Shown: piece by piece, positions 8,382-17,502 of the stretch
Layout: each line of letters begins with the position of its first letter
Numbering within the stretch: the stretch's first letter is position 1
From: DASSUW01 sp963792385
GTDB lineage: Bacteria; Actinomycetota; Thermoleophilia; Solirubrobacterales; Solirubrobacteraceae
NCBI GenBank assembly: GCA_963792385.1
Contig: CAWBVZ010000012.1
Coordinates: 744,001 to 808,000, forward strand
DNA length: 64,000 nt
Direction of reading: 5' to 3'
The notes under the pieces: model-generated
The model's database searches: none
What the model was told of the DNA's origin: nothing
What the model saw: the letters and a program-made list of their open reading frames with translations, nothing else
Translations under genes and position numbers: made by a program

Positions 8382-10271
8382 GTGCGTGATTTCTGGCGGG
8401 ACCGCACGACGCGCGTGGACATCGCCCGCGCTCACAGACTGAGTGTGGCCATGCTGGCCACACTCACCGTGTTGGCCGCGCCGGCAGCCGCCGTGGCAAG
8501 CCGTGACGGCGGCGCTAGCACCGACCGGTCGATCAGCAAGACGATCCGCCACATGACGCTGCGCGAGAAGGTCGGTCAGCTCTTCGTTGCGAACGTCTAC
8601 GGCGAGAGCGCCGACACGACGAGCCCAGCCGATGTCGCGGCCAACCAGGCGATGTACGGCCCCGAGATCACCAACGCGAGCGAGCTGATCGACACGTACA
8701 AGCTCGGCGGGATCGTCTACTTCCGCTGGTCGAACAACCTCAACGCGCCGCAGCAGATCGCGCGCCTGTCCAACGGCATTCAGCGGGCCGCGCTCGATCA
8801 ACCGGCGGGCGTGCCGATGCTCATCGCCACCGACCAGGAGCACGGTGTCGTCTCGCGCGTGTGGGCGCCCGCGACCGAGTTCCCGGGCAACATGGCGCTC
8901 GGCGCGACGCGTCGACCGGCCGACGCCTTCAGCGCCGCCAAGGTCACCGCGCGCGAGCTCGCCGCGCTCGGCATCAACCAGAACTACGCGCCGGACGCCG
9001 ACGTCAACATCAACCCGCTCAACCCGGTGATCGGGGTGCGCTCGTTCGGCGAGAGCCCTGAGCTCGTGTCGGACATGACCGCCGCCGCGGTCCACGGCAG
9101 CCAGCGGAACGGCGTCTCCGCGACCCTGAAGCACTTCCCCGGCCATGGCGACACGGTCACGGACAGCCACAGCGGCGTGCCGTGGATCTTCCACAGCAAG
9201 CAGCAGTGGGAGCAGGTCGACGCGCCACCGTTCCGTGCCGGCATCGCCGCCGGCGTCGACATGGTCATGACCGCACACGTCGTCATGCCGCAGCTCCAGA
9301 GCGACTGTGACGTCGACACCCAAGAGGGATGCGACCCGGCCACGCTCGATCCGGAGATCCTGACCGGGCTGCTGCGCCAGGAGCTCGGCTATCGAGGGGT
9401 CGTCGTCACCGACGCGCTGAACATGGCCGGCGTGCGCGAGAAGTACGGCGACGAGCGCATTCCCGTGCTCGCGCTCAAGGCGGGCGCCGACATGCCCATG
9501 ATGGTCGACACGGCGACCGACACCGTGAGCCTCCACGTCGCGTACGACGCGGTGCTGAACGCGGTGCGCAGCGGCGAGCTGACGGAGGACCGGATCGACG
9601 AGTCCGTCCGCCGCGTGCTCGAGCTCAAGCGCGACCGCGGCCTCTTCCGCCATCCCTTCGTCAGCGAGCGCAAGGCGGCGCGGAAGCTCGGCACGCGCAA
9701 GCATCGAGCCGTGGCGGGACGCGTCGGCGACCACAGCATCACGCTCGTGAGGAACGACGCCCGCCTGCTGCCCCTGAACGCGCGCAGCGGGCAGAAGGTC
9801 CTGGTAACGGGGTACCGATCGGTCTCCGACACGAGCAACGCAGCGCCGGCAGCGCACCTCGCCGCCGCGCTCAACCGGCACGGCGCGAGCACCGACCTGT
9901 TCGAGACCGGCACCGCACCGAACGCGGCGACGATCGCGGCGGCAGAGAGCAAGGCGCGCGCAAGCGATCTCGTGGTCGTGGCCACCGCGAACGCGGCGGG
10001 CTCGGCGGCCCAGCGCGACCTGGTCAACGCGCTGATCGGGACAGGGAGGCCCGTCGTCGTCGTGGCGACCAGGAACCCGTACGACATTGCCAGCCTCACA
10101 GGGACGTCGACATACATCGCCAGCTACTCATGGACCGAGCCGGCGATGCAGGCGGTCGGGCGTGCGCTCGTCGGCGAGGTCAACCCGCACGGCAAGCTGC
10201 CGGTGCGGATCCCTGCCGCCGATGACCCGAACCGCACCCTGTACCCGTTCGGGTACGGGCTCGGATACTGA
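8382..10271 (+). CDS. Secreted glycoside hydrolase family 3 enzyme, NagZ-type motif
   Basis: 629 residues. A signal peptide or anchor lies at about 20-40 (LSVAMLATLTVLAAPAAAVA). The GH3 barrel (about 50-420) has nucleophile Asp344 in VVVTDALNMAG and the sequence KHFPGHGDTVTDSH at 250-263, which is the hallmark of beta-N-acetylglucosaminidases (NagZ branch) with the Asp261/His263 catalytic dyad. A C-terminal GH3_C-like domain (about 450-629) follows, as in two-domain bacterial enzymes. GTG 8382 follows AAGGAA at 8371-8376. The predicted reaction is release of terminal GlcNAc-type residues outside the cell, feeding the importer directly upstream; the motif argues against a plain beta-glucosidase or xylosidase. 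Confidence 0.88.
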   Translation: MRDFWRDRTTRVDIARAHRLSVAMLATLTVLAAPAAAVASRDGGASTDRSISKTIRHMTLREKVGQLFVANVYGESADTTSPADVAANQAMYGPEITNASELIDTYKLGGIVYFRWSNNLNAPQQIARLSNGIQRAALDQPAGVPMLIATDQEHGVVSRVWAPATEFPGNMALGATRRPADAFSAAKVTARELAALGINQNYAPDADVNINPLNPVIGVRSFGESPELVSDMTAAAVHGSQRNGVSATLKHFPGHGDTVTDSHSGVPWIFHSKQQWEQVDAPPFRAGIAAGVDMVMTAHVVMPQLQSDCDVDTQEGCDPATLDPEILTGLLRQELGYRGVVVTDALNMAGVREKYGDERIPVLALKAGADMPMMVDTATDTVSLHVAYDAVLNAVRSGELTEDRIDESVRRVLELKRDRGLFRHPFVSERKAARKLGTRKHRAVAGRVGDHSITLVRNDARLLPLNARSGQKVLVTGYRSVSDTSNAAPAAHLAAALNRHGASTDLFETGTAPNAATIAAAESKARASDLVVVATANAAGSAAQRDLVNALIGTGRPVVVVATRNPYDIASLTGTSTYIASYSWTEPAMQAVGRALVGEVNPHGKLPVRIPAADDPNRTLYPFGYGLGY

Positions 10272-10287
10272 GGCGCTCGTACCTCGA

Positions 10288-10992
10288 ATGAGGGTCCTCG
10301 CGGTCGGAGCCCACCCCGACGACCTGGAGATCCTCGCCGGCGGGACGCTGGCCCGTTTTGCCACGGGCGGCGACGAGGTCGTGATGTGCCACGCGACAAC
10401 GGGCAACCGGGGCAGCTTCGTCCACACGGCAGACGAGATCGCCGCTGTCCGGCTCGACGAGGCGCGCCGGGCGGCCGCGGTGATCGGCGCCCAGCATGTG
10501 ACGCTCGGCTTCGGCGACGGCGAGGTGAGCGCGGCCGACCCCGAGCAGAAGCGGCGGGTGGTCGATCTTGTGCGCGACGCCCGTCCCGACCTGATCATCA
10601 CCCATCACCCGCAGGACTACATGGGTGATCACAACGAGGTCTCCAAGCTTGTCTTCGAGTGCAGCTTCTACGCCACCCTGCCGCTGTGGGAATCCGACCG
10701 GCCGCACCACCGCGTGGTGACGCCGATCTACTACATGGACACGGTCTTCGGGGTCGGCTTCGTCCCGAGCGAGTACGTCGACGTCGGCCCGGTCATGGAT
10801 TCGAAGGTGGCGATGCTCTCGGCACACGAGAGCCAGCTGACCTGGCTGCGCGAGCACGACGGGATCGACGCGGTCGAGCAGATGACGGTCGCGAGCCGCT
10901 ACCGCGGCATGCAGTGCGGAGCCGAGTACGCGGAGGGCTTCGTCGGATGCCAGACGTGGCTGCGGGCGACCACTCGGCGGCTTCTTCCCTGA
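10288..10992 (+). CDS. PIG-L/LmbE family zinc-dependent deacetylase
   Basis: 234 residues. The N-terminal zinc motif AHPDD (His9, Asp12) and the second motif HHPQDYMGDH are typical of GlcNAc-PI, MshB and BshB deacetylases that remove acetyl groups from amino-sugar substrates. No signal peptide is present, so it is cytoplasmic. ATG 10288 lies 16 bp after the GH3 stop on the same strand, so it is likely in the same operon; the longer frame upstream is a shadow of the GH3 gene. Role by context: deacetylation of imported N-acetylated sugar. A mycothiol-type role (MshB) is an alternative that sequence alone does not exclude. Confidence 0.85.
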   Translation: MRVLAVGAHPDDLEILAGGTLARFATGGDEVVMCHATTGNRGSFVHTADEIAAVRLDEARRAAAVIGAQHVTLGFGDGEVSAADPEQKRRVVDLVRDARPDLIITHHPQDYMGDHNEVSKLVFECSFYATLPLWESDRPHHRVVTPIYYMDTVFGVGFVPSEYVDVGPVMDSKVAMLSAHESQLTWLREHDGIDAVEQMTVASRYRGMQCGAEYAEGFVGCQTWLRATTRRLLP

Positions 10993-11019
10993 GCAGGCCC
11001 TCCGCGGGGCGGCGCACCG

Positions 11020-12207
11020 TCAGTAGCGGATCTGTCCCGTCACATTCGCCCAGATGTCGTTCCAGTCGCGGTCGCCCTTGGCGGCGATGACGGTGTCCAG
11101 GAACTCCTGCGCGTTGTCCTTCGTGAGCAGTTTGGTGCCGAAGTAGAACTCGCGGTGCTCCCGCGGCAGCAAGGCCACGTCGAGCTCCCCGGACCTGGCC
11201 TGCCAGGCGATCGCCAGGCCGCGGCCGCCCTGCTCGACGGCGTCGATGCCGGCCGTGCCCACCATCTCGCCCGCGAGCACCGCGCGCACGGCCTCCTCGA
11301 CGCCGGCGATGCCCACCACGCCGATCTTGCCGGCCTGGCCCTTGGCCTTGACCGCCTCGAGCGCGCCGAGGGCCATGCCGTCGTCCGCCGCCCAGATCCC
11401 TTTGAGGTCGGGTTGGGAGGCGATCATCGATTCGGCGACGCTCTGTGCCTTCTCGGGCTGCCAGTCGGCGTTGTCCTGCTGGACGAGCTCGACCCCCGGG
11501 TTGTCGGCGAGGACCTGCTTGAGTCCGCGCAGGCGGCCCTGCGAGGACGTGTTGCCGAGCAGGCCGAGGATGGCGCCGATCTTGCCCTCCCCGTTCATCG
11601 ACCGCACGAGGGCCTCGCCGACTTGCTTGCCCATCGCCACGTCGTCGGCGGACATGTGCGAGACCCAGTACTTGAAGTCCCAGGGATGCAGGGAGTCGGG
11701 CTTGTTCCAGCTCGTGACGAAGTAGCACTGCGAGCGCTCGCACAGGCGCGCGATCGGCAGCGCGTCGCTGGCCTCGTTGGGATCGACGTTGAAGACGACG
11801 TTGCCGTTCCCGGCATGCGCGATGAGCTCGCGCATGTCGCTCAGCTGCTTTGCGCTTTCGCCTTCGCTGAGCAAGGTCTGCAGGCGGTCGGCAGCGTCGA
11901 CCGACGCCGCGAAGTCCTCGCCGCCCTGCTTCCACAGAGCGTGGTAGGGGTTCGAGAGGCTGCGGATTGACGTGCCGAGCCACATGTTGGCCATCGCGCC
12001 CGCGCCGGTCTCGACCGCCGGCTGCTCCTCGCCGCCACATGCGGCGAGCACGGTCGGGACCGCGCCGACGATGCCGATGCCGAGTGCACCACGACCCACG
12101 CGCTGCAGGAAGTGCCGGCGGTCGACGCCGCCCGACGACCTCGTCACGTGGAGCGGCACGAAGCTGGCGCGGTCCAAGCGGCGCCCAGGTTCGCCTACTC
12201 GGGTCAT
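11020..12207 (-). CDS. Orphan Tat-targeted solute-binding lipoprotein (CUT2 type)
   Basis: 395 residues. The N-terminus has a twin-arginine stretch DRRHFLQR, a hydrophobic core and lipobox LAAC-G, so it is exported folded and lipid-anchored. The mature part is a periplasmic-binding-protein fold: NVDPNEASDALPIA, GILGLLGNTSSQGRLRGL-like region, and GIWAADDGMALGALEAVKAKG. No permease or ATPase genes are adjacent, so it may serve an importer elsewhere (for example that at 7142) or present ligand to a sensor kinase. ATG 12207 gives the full Tat region; no clear ribosome site. Between 12208 and 12311 the divergent intergenic region shows no recognisable operator. Confidence 0.85.
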   Translation of the reverse strand: MTRVGEPGRRLDRASFVPLHVTRSSGGVDRRHFLQRVGRGALGIGIVGAVPTVLAACGGEEQPAVETGAGAMANMWLGTSIRSLSNPYHALWKQGGEDFAASVDAADRLQTLLSEGESAKQLSDMRELIAHAGNGNVVFNVDPNEASDALPIARLCERSQCYFVTSWNKPDSLHPWDFKYWVSHMSADDVAMGKQVGEALVRSMNGEGKIGAILGLLGNTSSQGRLRGLKQVLADNPGVELVQQDNADWQPEKAQSVAESMIASQPDLKGIWAADDGMALGALEAVKAKGQAGKIGVVGIAGVEEAVRAVLAGEMVGTAGIDAVEQGGRGLAIAWQARSGELDVALLPREHREFYFGTKLLTKDNAQEFLDTVIAAKGDRDWNDIWANVTGQIRY

Positions 12208-12311
12208 CTGGTACGGACAATAGGACGTTCCGAAGAGGAGCGAGCGGGCAGTCGGCGCGAACCCGGAAGCTGTAGAAACGTAGGAGAGAGTCCAGGACGG
12301 GAGCGGCAGCG

Positions 12312-13982
12312 ATGGAGCCCTACTTCGATCTCGGTACCTACACGCGCGGGACGTCGACGGCCTCGACGAGCGCCCAGATGTGGTTCGACCGCGGGCTTGT
12401 GTGGTCGTACGCGTTCCATCACGAGGAGGCGATCCGGTGCTTCGAGCGCGCGGTTGAGCACGACCCCGGGTTCGCCCTGGCCCACTGGGGGATCGCCTAC
12501 GCGATCGGGCCGAACTACAACAAGCAGTGGGAGGCGTTTGACCCGGTCGACCTCGCGGCGTCGCTCGAGAAGGCGTGCGACGCGGCCGCGGCGGCGCGTG
12601 CGTGCGCGGACCGCGCCGCACCGGTCGAGCGGGCGCTGGTTGAGGCGCTCGCGAGCCGTTACCAGGCCAACGACCCGTCGGCCGACCTCGTCGCATGGAA
12701 CGCTGACTACGCCGAGGCGATGCGTGACGTGTATCGCGCGTATCCCGACGAGCTCGACGTCGCGGCGCTCTTCGCCGACGCGCTGATGAACCTCACACCG
12801 TGGGCGCTGTGGGATCGCTACTCGGGCCTGCCGTCCGAGGGTGCGGCGACGCTCGAGGCCAAGGAGGTGCTCGAGCGTGCACTGCAGTGGCCCGGCGGCC
12901 GCGCGCACCCCGGTCTCGTGCACCTCTACGTGCACCTGATGGAGATGTCTCCGTTCCCCGAGCAGGCGCTGCCGGTCGCCGACGAGCTCCGGTCGCTCGT
13001 CCCCGACGCCGGCCACCTCGTGCACATGCCGACGCACATCGACGTGCTGTGCGGCGACTACAAGAGCACGCTCGACTGGAACCTGCGCGCGATCGAGGTC
13101 AACGAGAAGTACGTCGCGCGCGAGGGCCGGGTCGGGTTCTACGCGCTCTACCACGCGCACGACCGCCACTTCGCGATCTATGGGGCGATGTTCCTCGGCC
13201 GGTCGCAGGTCGCGCTGCGCGTCGCCGCCGACCTCGAGGCCTCGCTGTCGGAGGAGCTGCTGCGGATCGAGCAGCCGCCGATGGCCGACTACCTCGAGGC
13301 GTTCATCCCCATGCGCCTGCACGTGCTCATCCGCTTCGGGATGTGGGCGGACATCCTCGCGCTGCCGTTGCCCGGTGACCCTGGGCTCTACTGCACCACG
13401 ACGGCGATGACGCATTACGCGCAGGGCGTCGCGTACGCGGCCACCGGGCGGATGGACGAAGCCGACGCGGCGCGCGACGCGTTCCTCACCGCCCTCCCGC
13501 GCGTACCGGACTCGCGCTACCTGTTCAACAACACGTGCCAGGACATCCTCGCCGTAGCCGGCGCAATGCTCGACGGGGAGCTCGAGTACCGGCGCGGTCA
13601 ATTCGACGCGGCGTTCGAGCACCTGCGCCGAGCGATCGCGCTCGACGACGCACTGCCGTACGACGAGCCGTGGGGCTGGATGCAGCCCACGCGCCACGCC
13701 TACGGCGCGCTGCTGCTCGAGCAGGGTCGGGTCGAGGAGGCCGAGACCGTCTATGCCGAGGACCTGGGCTACGTCCCGTCGATCCCGCGTTCGTCCTGGC
13801 ACCCCGGGAACGTGTGGAGCCTGCACGGCTACCACGAGTGCCTCGTTCGGCTGGCGAAGCCCGAGCCGGCGCGGATCGTCAAGCAGCAGCTCGATGTCGC
13901 GCTCGCCCGCGCCGACGTCCCGATCAAGTCGTCATGTTTCTGCCGCATCACGCACGACGGGGCGGTCGCACCGCGCGCCTGA
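12312..13982 (+). CDS. Tetratricopeptide-repeat protein
   Basis: 556 residues, cytoplasmic, helical throughout. The N-terminus has the family pattern WFDRGLVWSYAFHHEEAIRCFERAVEHDPGFALAHWGIAY, a TPR unit, and further repeats lie around 380-480 (TAMTHYAQGVAYAATGRMDEADAA; LEYRRGQFDAAFEHLRRAI). A central conserved segment rich in His (HPGLVHLYVHLMEM, HLVHMPTHID) suggests a possible metal or ligand site. I do not know a proven function for this family. Its position between an orphan binding protein and a large sensor kinase suggests a scaffold role, which is speculative. Confidence 0.75.
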   Translation: MEPYFDLGTYTRGTSTASTSAQMWFDRGLVWSYAFHHEEAIRCFERAVEHDPGFALAHWGIAYAIGPNYNKQWEAFDPVDLAASLEKACDAAAAARACADRAAPVERALVEALASRYQANDPSADLVAWNADYAEAMRDVYRAYPDELDVAALFADALMNLTPWALWDRYSGLPSEGAATLEAKEVLERALQWPGGRAHPGLVHLYVHLMEMSPFPEQALPVADELRSLVPDAGHLVHMPTHIDVLCGDYKSTLDWNLRAIEVNEKYVAREGRVGFYALYHAHDRHFAIYGAMFLGRSQVALRVAADLEASLSEELLRIEQPPMADYLEAFIPMRLHVLIRFGMWADILALPLPGDPGLYCTTTAMTHYAQGVAYAATGRMDEADAARDAFLTALPRVPDSRYLFNNTCQDILAVAGAMLDGELEYRRGQFDAAFEHLRRAIALDDALPYDEPWGWMQPTRHAYGALLLEQGRVEEAETVYAEDLGYVPSIPRSSWHPGNVWSLHGYHECLVRLAKPEPARIVKQQLDVALARADVPIKSSCFCRITHDGAVAPRA

Positions 13983-14041
13983 GCGGACACGCCTTGCCGC
14001 GGGCGTTGTGGCGGAGGAGAATCACTCGGATCCCCTCAGGT

Positions 14042-17000
14042 TTGACCGTACGGCCGCGACATATCGCGCGAGTAGCGCTCTTCGTTGTGCTGGTCGTTGT
14101 GGCGTTCATCATCGCCCGCCTGCTCGCCGAGCGCGATGTGCGACGCGACTCCGACCGTCGCGCCGAGGTCGCGGCGGTGCAGGTGCGTGGCCGCATCGCC
14201 CAGGCCGCATCGCTTACCGAGAGCCTGCGCCGGTTCATGCTGGATGTCAGCGGTACCGGCGTCACGAGCGACCAATTCGCGAGAAACGCATTGCGGTGGC
14301 TCAGCCCGGCCCGCTTCTCGGCCGCGGCATGGGTCGAGCAGGTTCCCGATTCGCGGCGTGCGGCGTACGAGCGGCGTATTGGGCACGCCATCGTGACGCC
14401 CGACGAGCGCCACGGCGTGGTACCCAGCGGATCGCGCGCCGCCTATTTGCCGGCGACGCTGGTCTCTGGCTTCCCTCCAATGGGCGTGCCCGGCATCGAT
14501 CTGCGCGTCGCCCCGGGGATGGCCGCGGCACTGACTCGTGCGAGCCGACTTGATGGCGTAGCCGCGACCCCGCTGGCATCCTCGAGAACCGGCACGAGCG
14601 GACTCTTTCTCGTCGCGCCGGCGCCGAATCTCCGCCCGGGGTACGTGGCGGTCTTCGTGTCGGAGGCCGGGCTGCGTGCGGCAGCGACGGACGTGCCAGC
14701 GGTACAGATCAGGGCTGCCGGCATTTCGACGGAAGCTGGTGATCGCGCGGACACGTCCAGCAAGTCGTTCACGGCGGCGGGCCAGCGATTCACCGTCGCC
14801 GTGCCTCGGGAACCGGTCCAGGGTGCTGCAGCGATCCTGCCTTGGGTGATCCTTGCCGGCGGTCTCGTCGTCGCCGGCCTCGCCGGTGCGCTCGGGCTCA
14901 ACGCGGCGCGACGCGCCAGGGCTCAGCAGGAGCTCGACCGCATCTTCACGCTGTCTCAGGATCTGATCACGGTTGCCGACTTCGACGGACGGTTCACGCG
15001 GGTCAACCCGGCTGCCACGGAGATTCTCGGCTACACGGAGGCAGAGCTCCTCGCGCGCCCGTACGTCGACCTCGTCCATCCGGCCGACCGCGACAGCACA
15101 GCGGCGGAGGCGGACTCGATCGCTCGAGGAGAGGCGACGGTGTCGTTCGAGAACCGTTTCGTCCGCAAGGACGGCTCGATCAAGGTGCTCGACTGGACGA
15201 GCACGCCAGATGTCGAGAACAGGCTCATGTACGGAGTGGCGCGCGACGTGACCGAGCGCCGCAGGACCGAGGCAGAGGCGACGCGACTCGCCGACGAGCA
15301 GGCGGCGCTGCGCCGCGTCGCGACCCTCGTCGCGCGTAACGCCCCCCAAGCCGAGCTCTTCACCGTCATCGCGGAGGAGTGCGCGCAGCTGTTCGGCACC
15401 GACGACATCGGGATGGTCCGCTACGAGGGTGACCGCGACCAGGTCGTGATGGCCAGCTCCGGTACGTTCAAGGCGGTCTTTCCGGCCGGCTCACGCCACC
15501 CGCTGGGAGGCGACAATGCCGCCTCGCTCGTGTTCCGAACAGGGCGGACGGCGCGGATCGACGACTACGGGAAGGCGAGCGGCCCGATCGCGGAGGCCAT
15601 CCGCCCGGCCGGCCTTCGCGGCGCGGTGGCCACGCCGATCATGCTGGAGGGCCGGCTCTGGGGCGCCATGATCGCGGGGACGACCGGTGAGGACCCCCTG
15701 CCACCGGAGACGGAGTCCCGCCTCGGGCAGTTCACCGACCTGATCGCCACCGCGATCGCCAACACCGAAGCGCGCGCCCAGGCCGACCGGCTGGCCGAGG
15801 AGCAGGCCGCCCTCCGGCGGGTGGCGACGCTGGTCGCGAAAGAGGCGCCGCCGCCGGAGGTGTTCGCCAAGGTCGCCGAGGAACTGGCGATCGTCCTCGG
15901 CGACGTCGAGTGTTGGTTGTTCCGCGACGAAGGGGACGGAACCGCGAGCGCGGTCGCGCTTACGGGCGCCGGCGTGCCGGCGGCCGTCCGAGTGGGCACG
16001 CGGCTCCCAGTCGACGGCGACGGCGTCATTGCGTTCGTGCTCCGTGAAGGACGGCCGCACCGGATCGGCGACTACTCGGCAGCCAGCGGCACGATTGCCA
16101 ATGTCGGCCATGAGCTCGGGATCCGCTCCGCCATCGGTTGTCCGATCGTGGTCGGCGGTCGCATATGGGGCGCGATGGGCGCTGCCAAATACGAAGCCGA
16201 GGGGTTTCCGCCGGGGACCGAGGCGCGCATCGCGCAGTTCGCCGACCTGGTGGCCACGGCGATCGCCAACGCAGACGCCCGCGCGGAGGTGGAGCGGCTT
16301 GCGGAGGAGCAGGCCGCGATGCGGCGGGTCGCGGTGCTCGTGGGGGATGGGGCCGCGCCGGCCGCGGTATTCGACGCCGTGGCCGCGGAGCTGGAGCGGC
16401 TTCTCGGCGCCGATGGGGCCACGCTGGCCCGTTACGAGCCAGACGAGAACGTAACCGTGGTCGCGCACCGGGGGTTGAACTCGGCGCTGCTCCCGCCGGG
16501 CACGCGGACCAGCCACACGGGTGAGAATGTGTCCTCGTTGGTGCGGTCCTCGGAGCGGCCCGCGCGGGTCGAGAGTTACGACGGCGGGCACGACGCGGTT
16601 GCCGATCTCGCGCGCCGGTTGGGGGTGCGCGCGAGCGTCGGAGCACCGATCGTCGTGAACGGCCGGCTCTGGGGCGTGGCGATCGCAAACTGGGGGGGCG
16701 AGGAGGCGCCGCCGGCCGACAGCGAAGCCCGGATGGTTCAGTTCGCCGGACTGCTCGACACCGCCATCGCGAACGCCGACAGCCGCGACCAGCTCACCGC
16801 CTCGCGGGCTCGCCTGCTCACCGCAGGGGACGAGGCCCGCCGCCGCGTAGTGCGCGATCTGCACGACGGCGCACAGCAGCGCCTGGTGCACACGATCATC
16901 ACGCTCAAACTCGCCCAGCAGTCATTCCGAGACGAGAACGGAGATGCTGGATCGCTCATCGACGAAGCGCTCGAGCACGCGCAGCGCGGCACCGCGGAGC

Positions 17001-17407
17001 TGCGGGAGCTGGCACACGGCATCCTTCCCGCGGCCCTCACGCTAGGCGGCGTACGGGCCAGCGTCGACGCGTTCGTATCGCGGCTCGACCTTCCGATTCA
17101 CGTGGACGTCCCGGTCGAGCGATTCCCGGCGGAGATCGAGGCAAGCGCGTACTTCATCGTGGCGGAGGCGCTTACGAATGTCGTGAAGCACTCGCACGCC
17201 AGGCGCGCTGAGGTCAGGGCGTATGTGGACGACGAGGTGCTCCGCGTCGAGATCCGCGACGACGGGGTCGGAGGCGCCGATCCACGCGGCCACGGGCTGC
17301 TGGGGATCGGCGACAGGGCGACCGCGCTCGGCGGGACGCTCAAGATCAGTAGCCCGGCCGGTGGCGGCACGCTCGTGTCCGCCACGCTGCCGCTCGAAGT
17401 TCCGTGA
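14042..17407 (+). CDS. Large sensor histidine kinase (PAS + three GAF + HisKA_3 + HATPase)
   Basis: About 1121 residues. TM1 about 11-29; extracytoplasmic sensor about 30-260 (CHASE-like, with RRFMLDVSGTGVT); TM2 about 263-287; PAS about 297-406 (DLITVADFDGRFTRVNPAATEILGYT); GAF1 about 418-580, GAF2 about 586-750, GAF3 about 754-917; HisKA_3 with His941 in VRDLHDGAQQR; HATPase_c about 1033-1119. Each GAF begins with nearly the same EEQAA(L/M)RRVA motif and ends in (T/A)AIAN, so they arose by tandem duplication. The start is uncertain: TTG 14042 lies just before TM1, and TTG 13993 or 14005 are alternatives. No response regulator is adjacent, so it is an orphan; the regulators at 1125-3188 are candidates. 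Confidence 0.85.
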   Translation: MTVRPRHIARVALFVVLVVVAFIIARLLAERDVRRDSDRRAEVAAVQVRGRIAQAASLTESLRRFMLDVSGTGVTSDQFARNALRWLSPARFSAAAWVEQVPDSRRAAYERRIGHAIVTPDERHGVVPSGSRAAYLPATLVSGFPPMGVPGIDLRVAPGMAAALTRASRLDGVAATPLASSRTGTSGLFLVAPAPNLRPGYVAVFVSEAGLRAAATDVPAVQIRAAGISTEAGDRADTSSKSFTAAGQRFTVAVPREPVQGAAAILPWVILAGGLVVAGLAGALGLNAARRARAQQELDRIFTLSQDLITVADFDGRFTRVNPAATEILGYTEAELLARPYVDLVHPADRDSTAAEADSIARGEATVSFENRFVRKDGSIKVLDWTSTPDVENRLMYGVARDVTERRRTEAEATRLADEQAALRRVATLVARNAPQAELFTVIAEECAQLFGTDDIGMVRYEGDRDQVVMASSGTFKAVFPAGSRHPLGGDNAASLVFRTGRTARIDDYGKASGPIAEAIRPAGLRGAVATPIMLEGRLWGAMIAGTTGEDPLPPETESRLGQFTDLIATAIANTEARAQADRLAEEQAALRRVATLVAKEAPPPEVFAKVAEELAIVLGDVECWLFRDEGDGTASAVALTGAGVPAAVRVGTRLPVDGDGVIAFVLREGRPHRIGDYSAASGTIANVGHELGIRSAIGCPIVVGGRIWGAMGAAKYEAEGFPPGTEARIAQFADLVATAIANADARAEVERLAEEQAAMRRVAVLVGDGAAPAAVFDAVAAELERLLGADGATLARYEPDENVTVVAHRGLNSALLPPGTRTSHTGENVSSLVRSSERPARVESYDGGHDAVADLARRLGVRASVGAPIVVNGRLWGVAIANWGGEEAPPADSEARMVQFAGLLDTAIANADSRDQLTASRARLLTAGDEARRRVVRDLHDGAQQRLVHTIITLKLAQQSFRDENGDAGSLIDEALEHAQRGTAELRELAHGILPAALTLGGVRASVDAFVSRLDLPIHVDVPVERFPAEIEASAYFIVAEALTNVVKHSHARRAEVRAYVDDEVLRVEIRDDGVGGADPRGHGLLGIGDRATALGGTLKISSPAGGGTLVSATLPLEVP

Positions 17408-17424
17408 TCGCCGCGGCCGATCAC
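17404..17424. terminator. Stem-loop at the end of the sensor kinase gene
   Basis: GTGATCG and CGATCAC form a 7-bp stem around the loop CCGCGGC, overlapping the TGA stop. There is no T run, so intrinsic termination is only possible, not shown. Confidence 0.35.
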
Positions 17425-17441
17425 GTGCACGCATCCGCCTG

Positions 17442-17469
17442 TTGAGAGCGCGAGCGCCGTCCCTAGGGT
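17442..17469 (+). promoter_or_regulatory. Predicted sigma-70-like promoter of the catalase gene
   Basis: -35 TTGAGA (17442-17447), 16-bp spacer, -10 TAGGGT (17464-17469), 33 bp before the ATG. Pattern match only. Confidence 0.4.
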
Positions 17470-17502
17470 GCGAAGCCCGCACTGCTTCGACAAGGACCTT
17501 CC

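Noticed and set aside
13535..14041. Open frame continuing upstream of the large sensor kinase
   Set aside because: It runs through the TPR-protein gene in another frame and has no domain content; the kinase starts near its first membrane segment.
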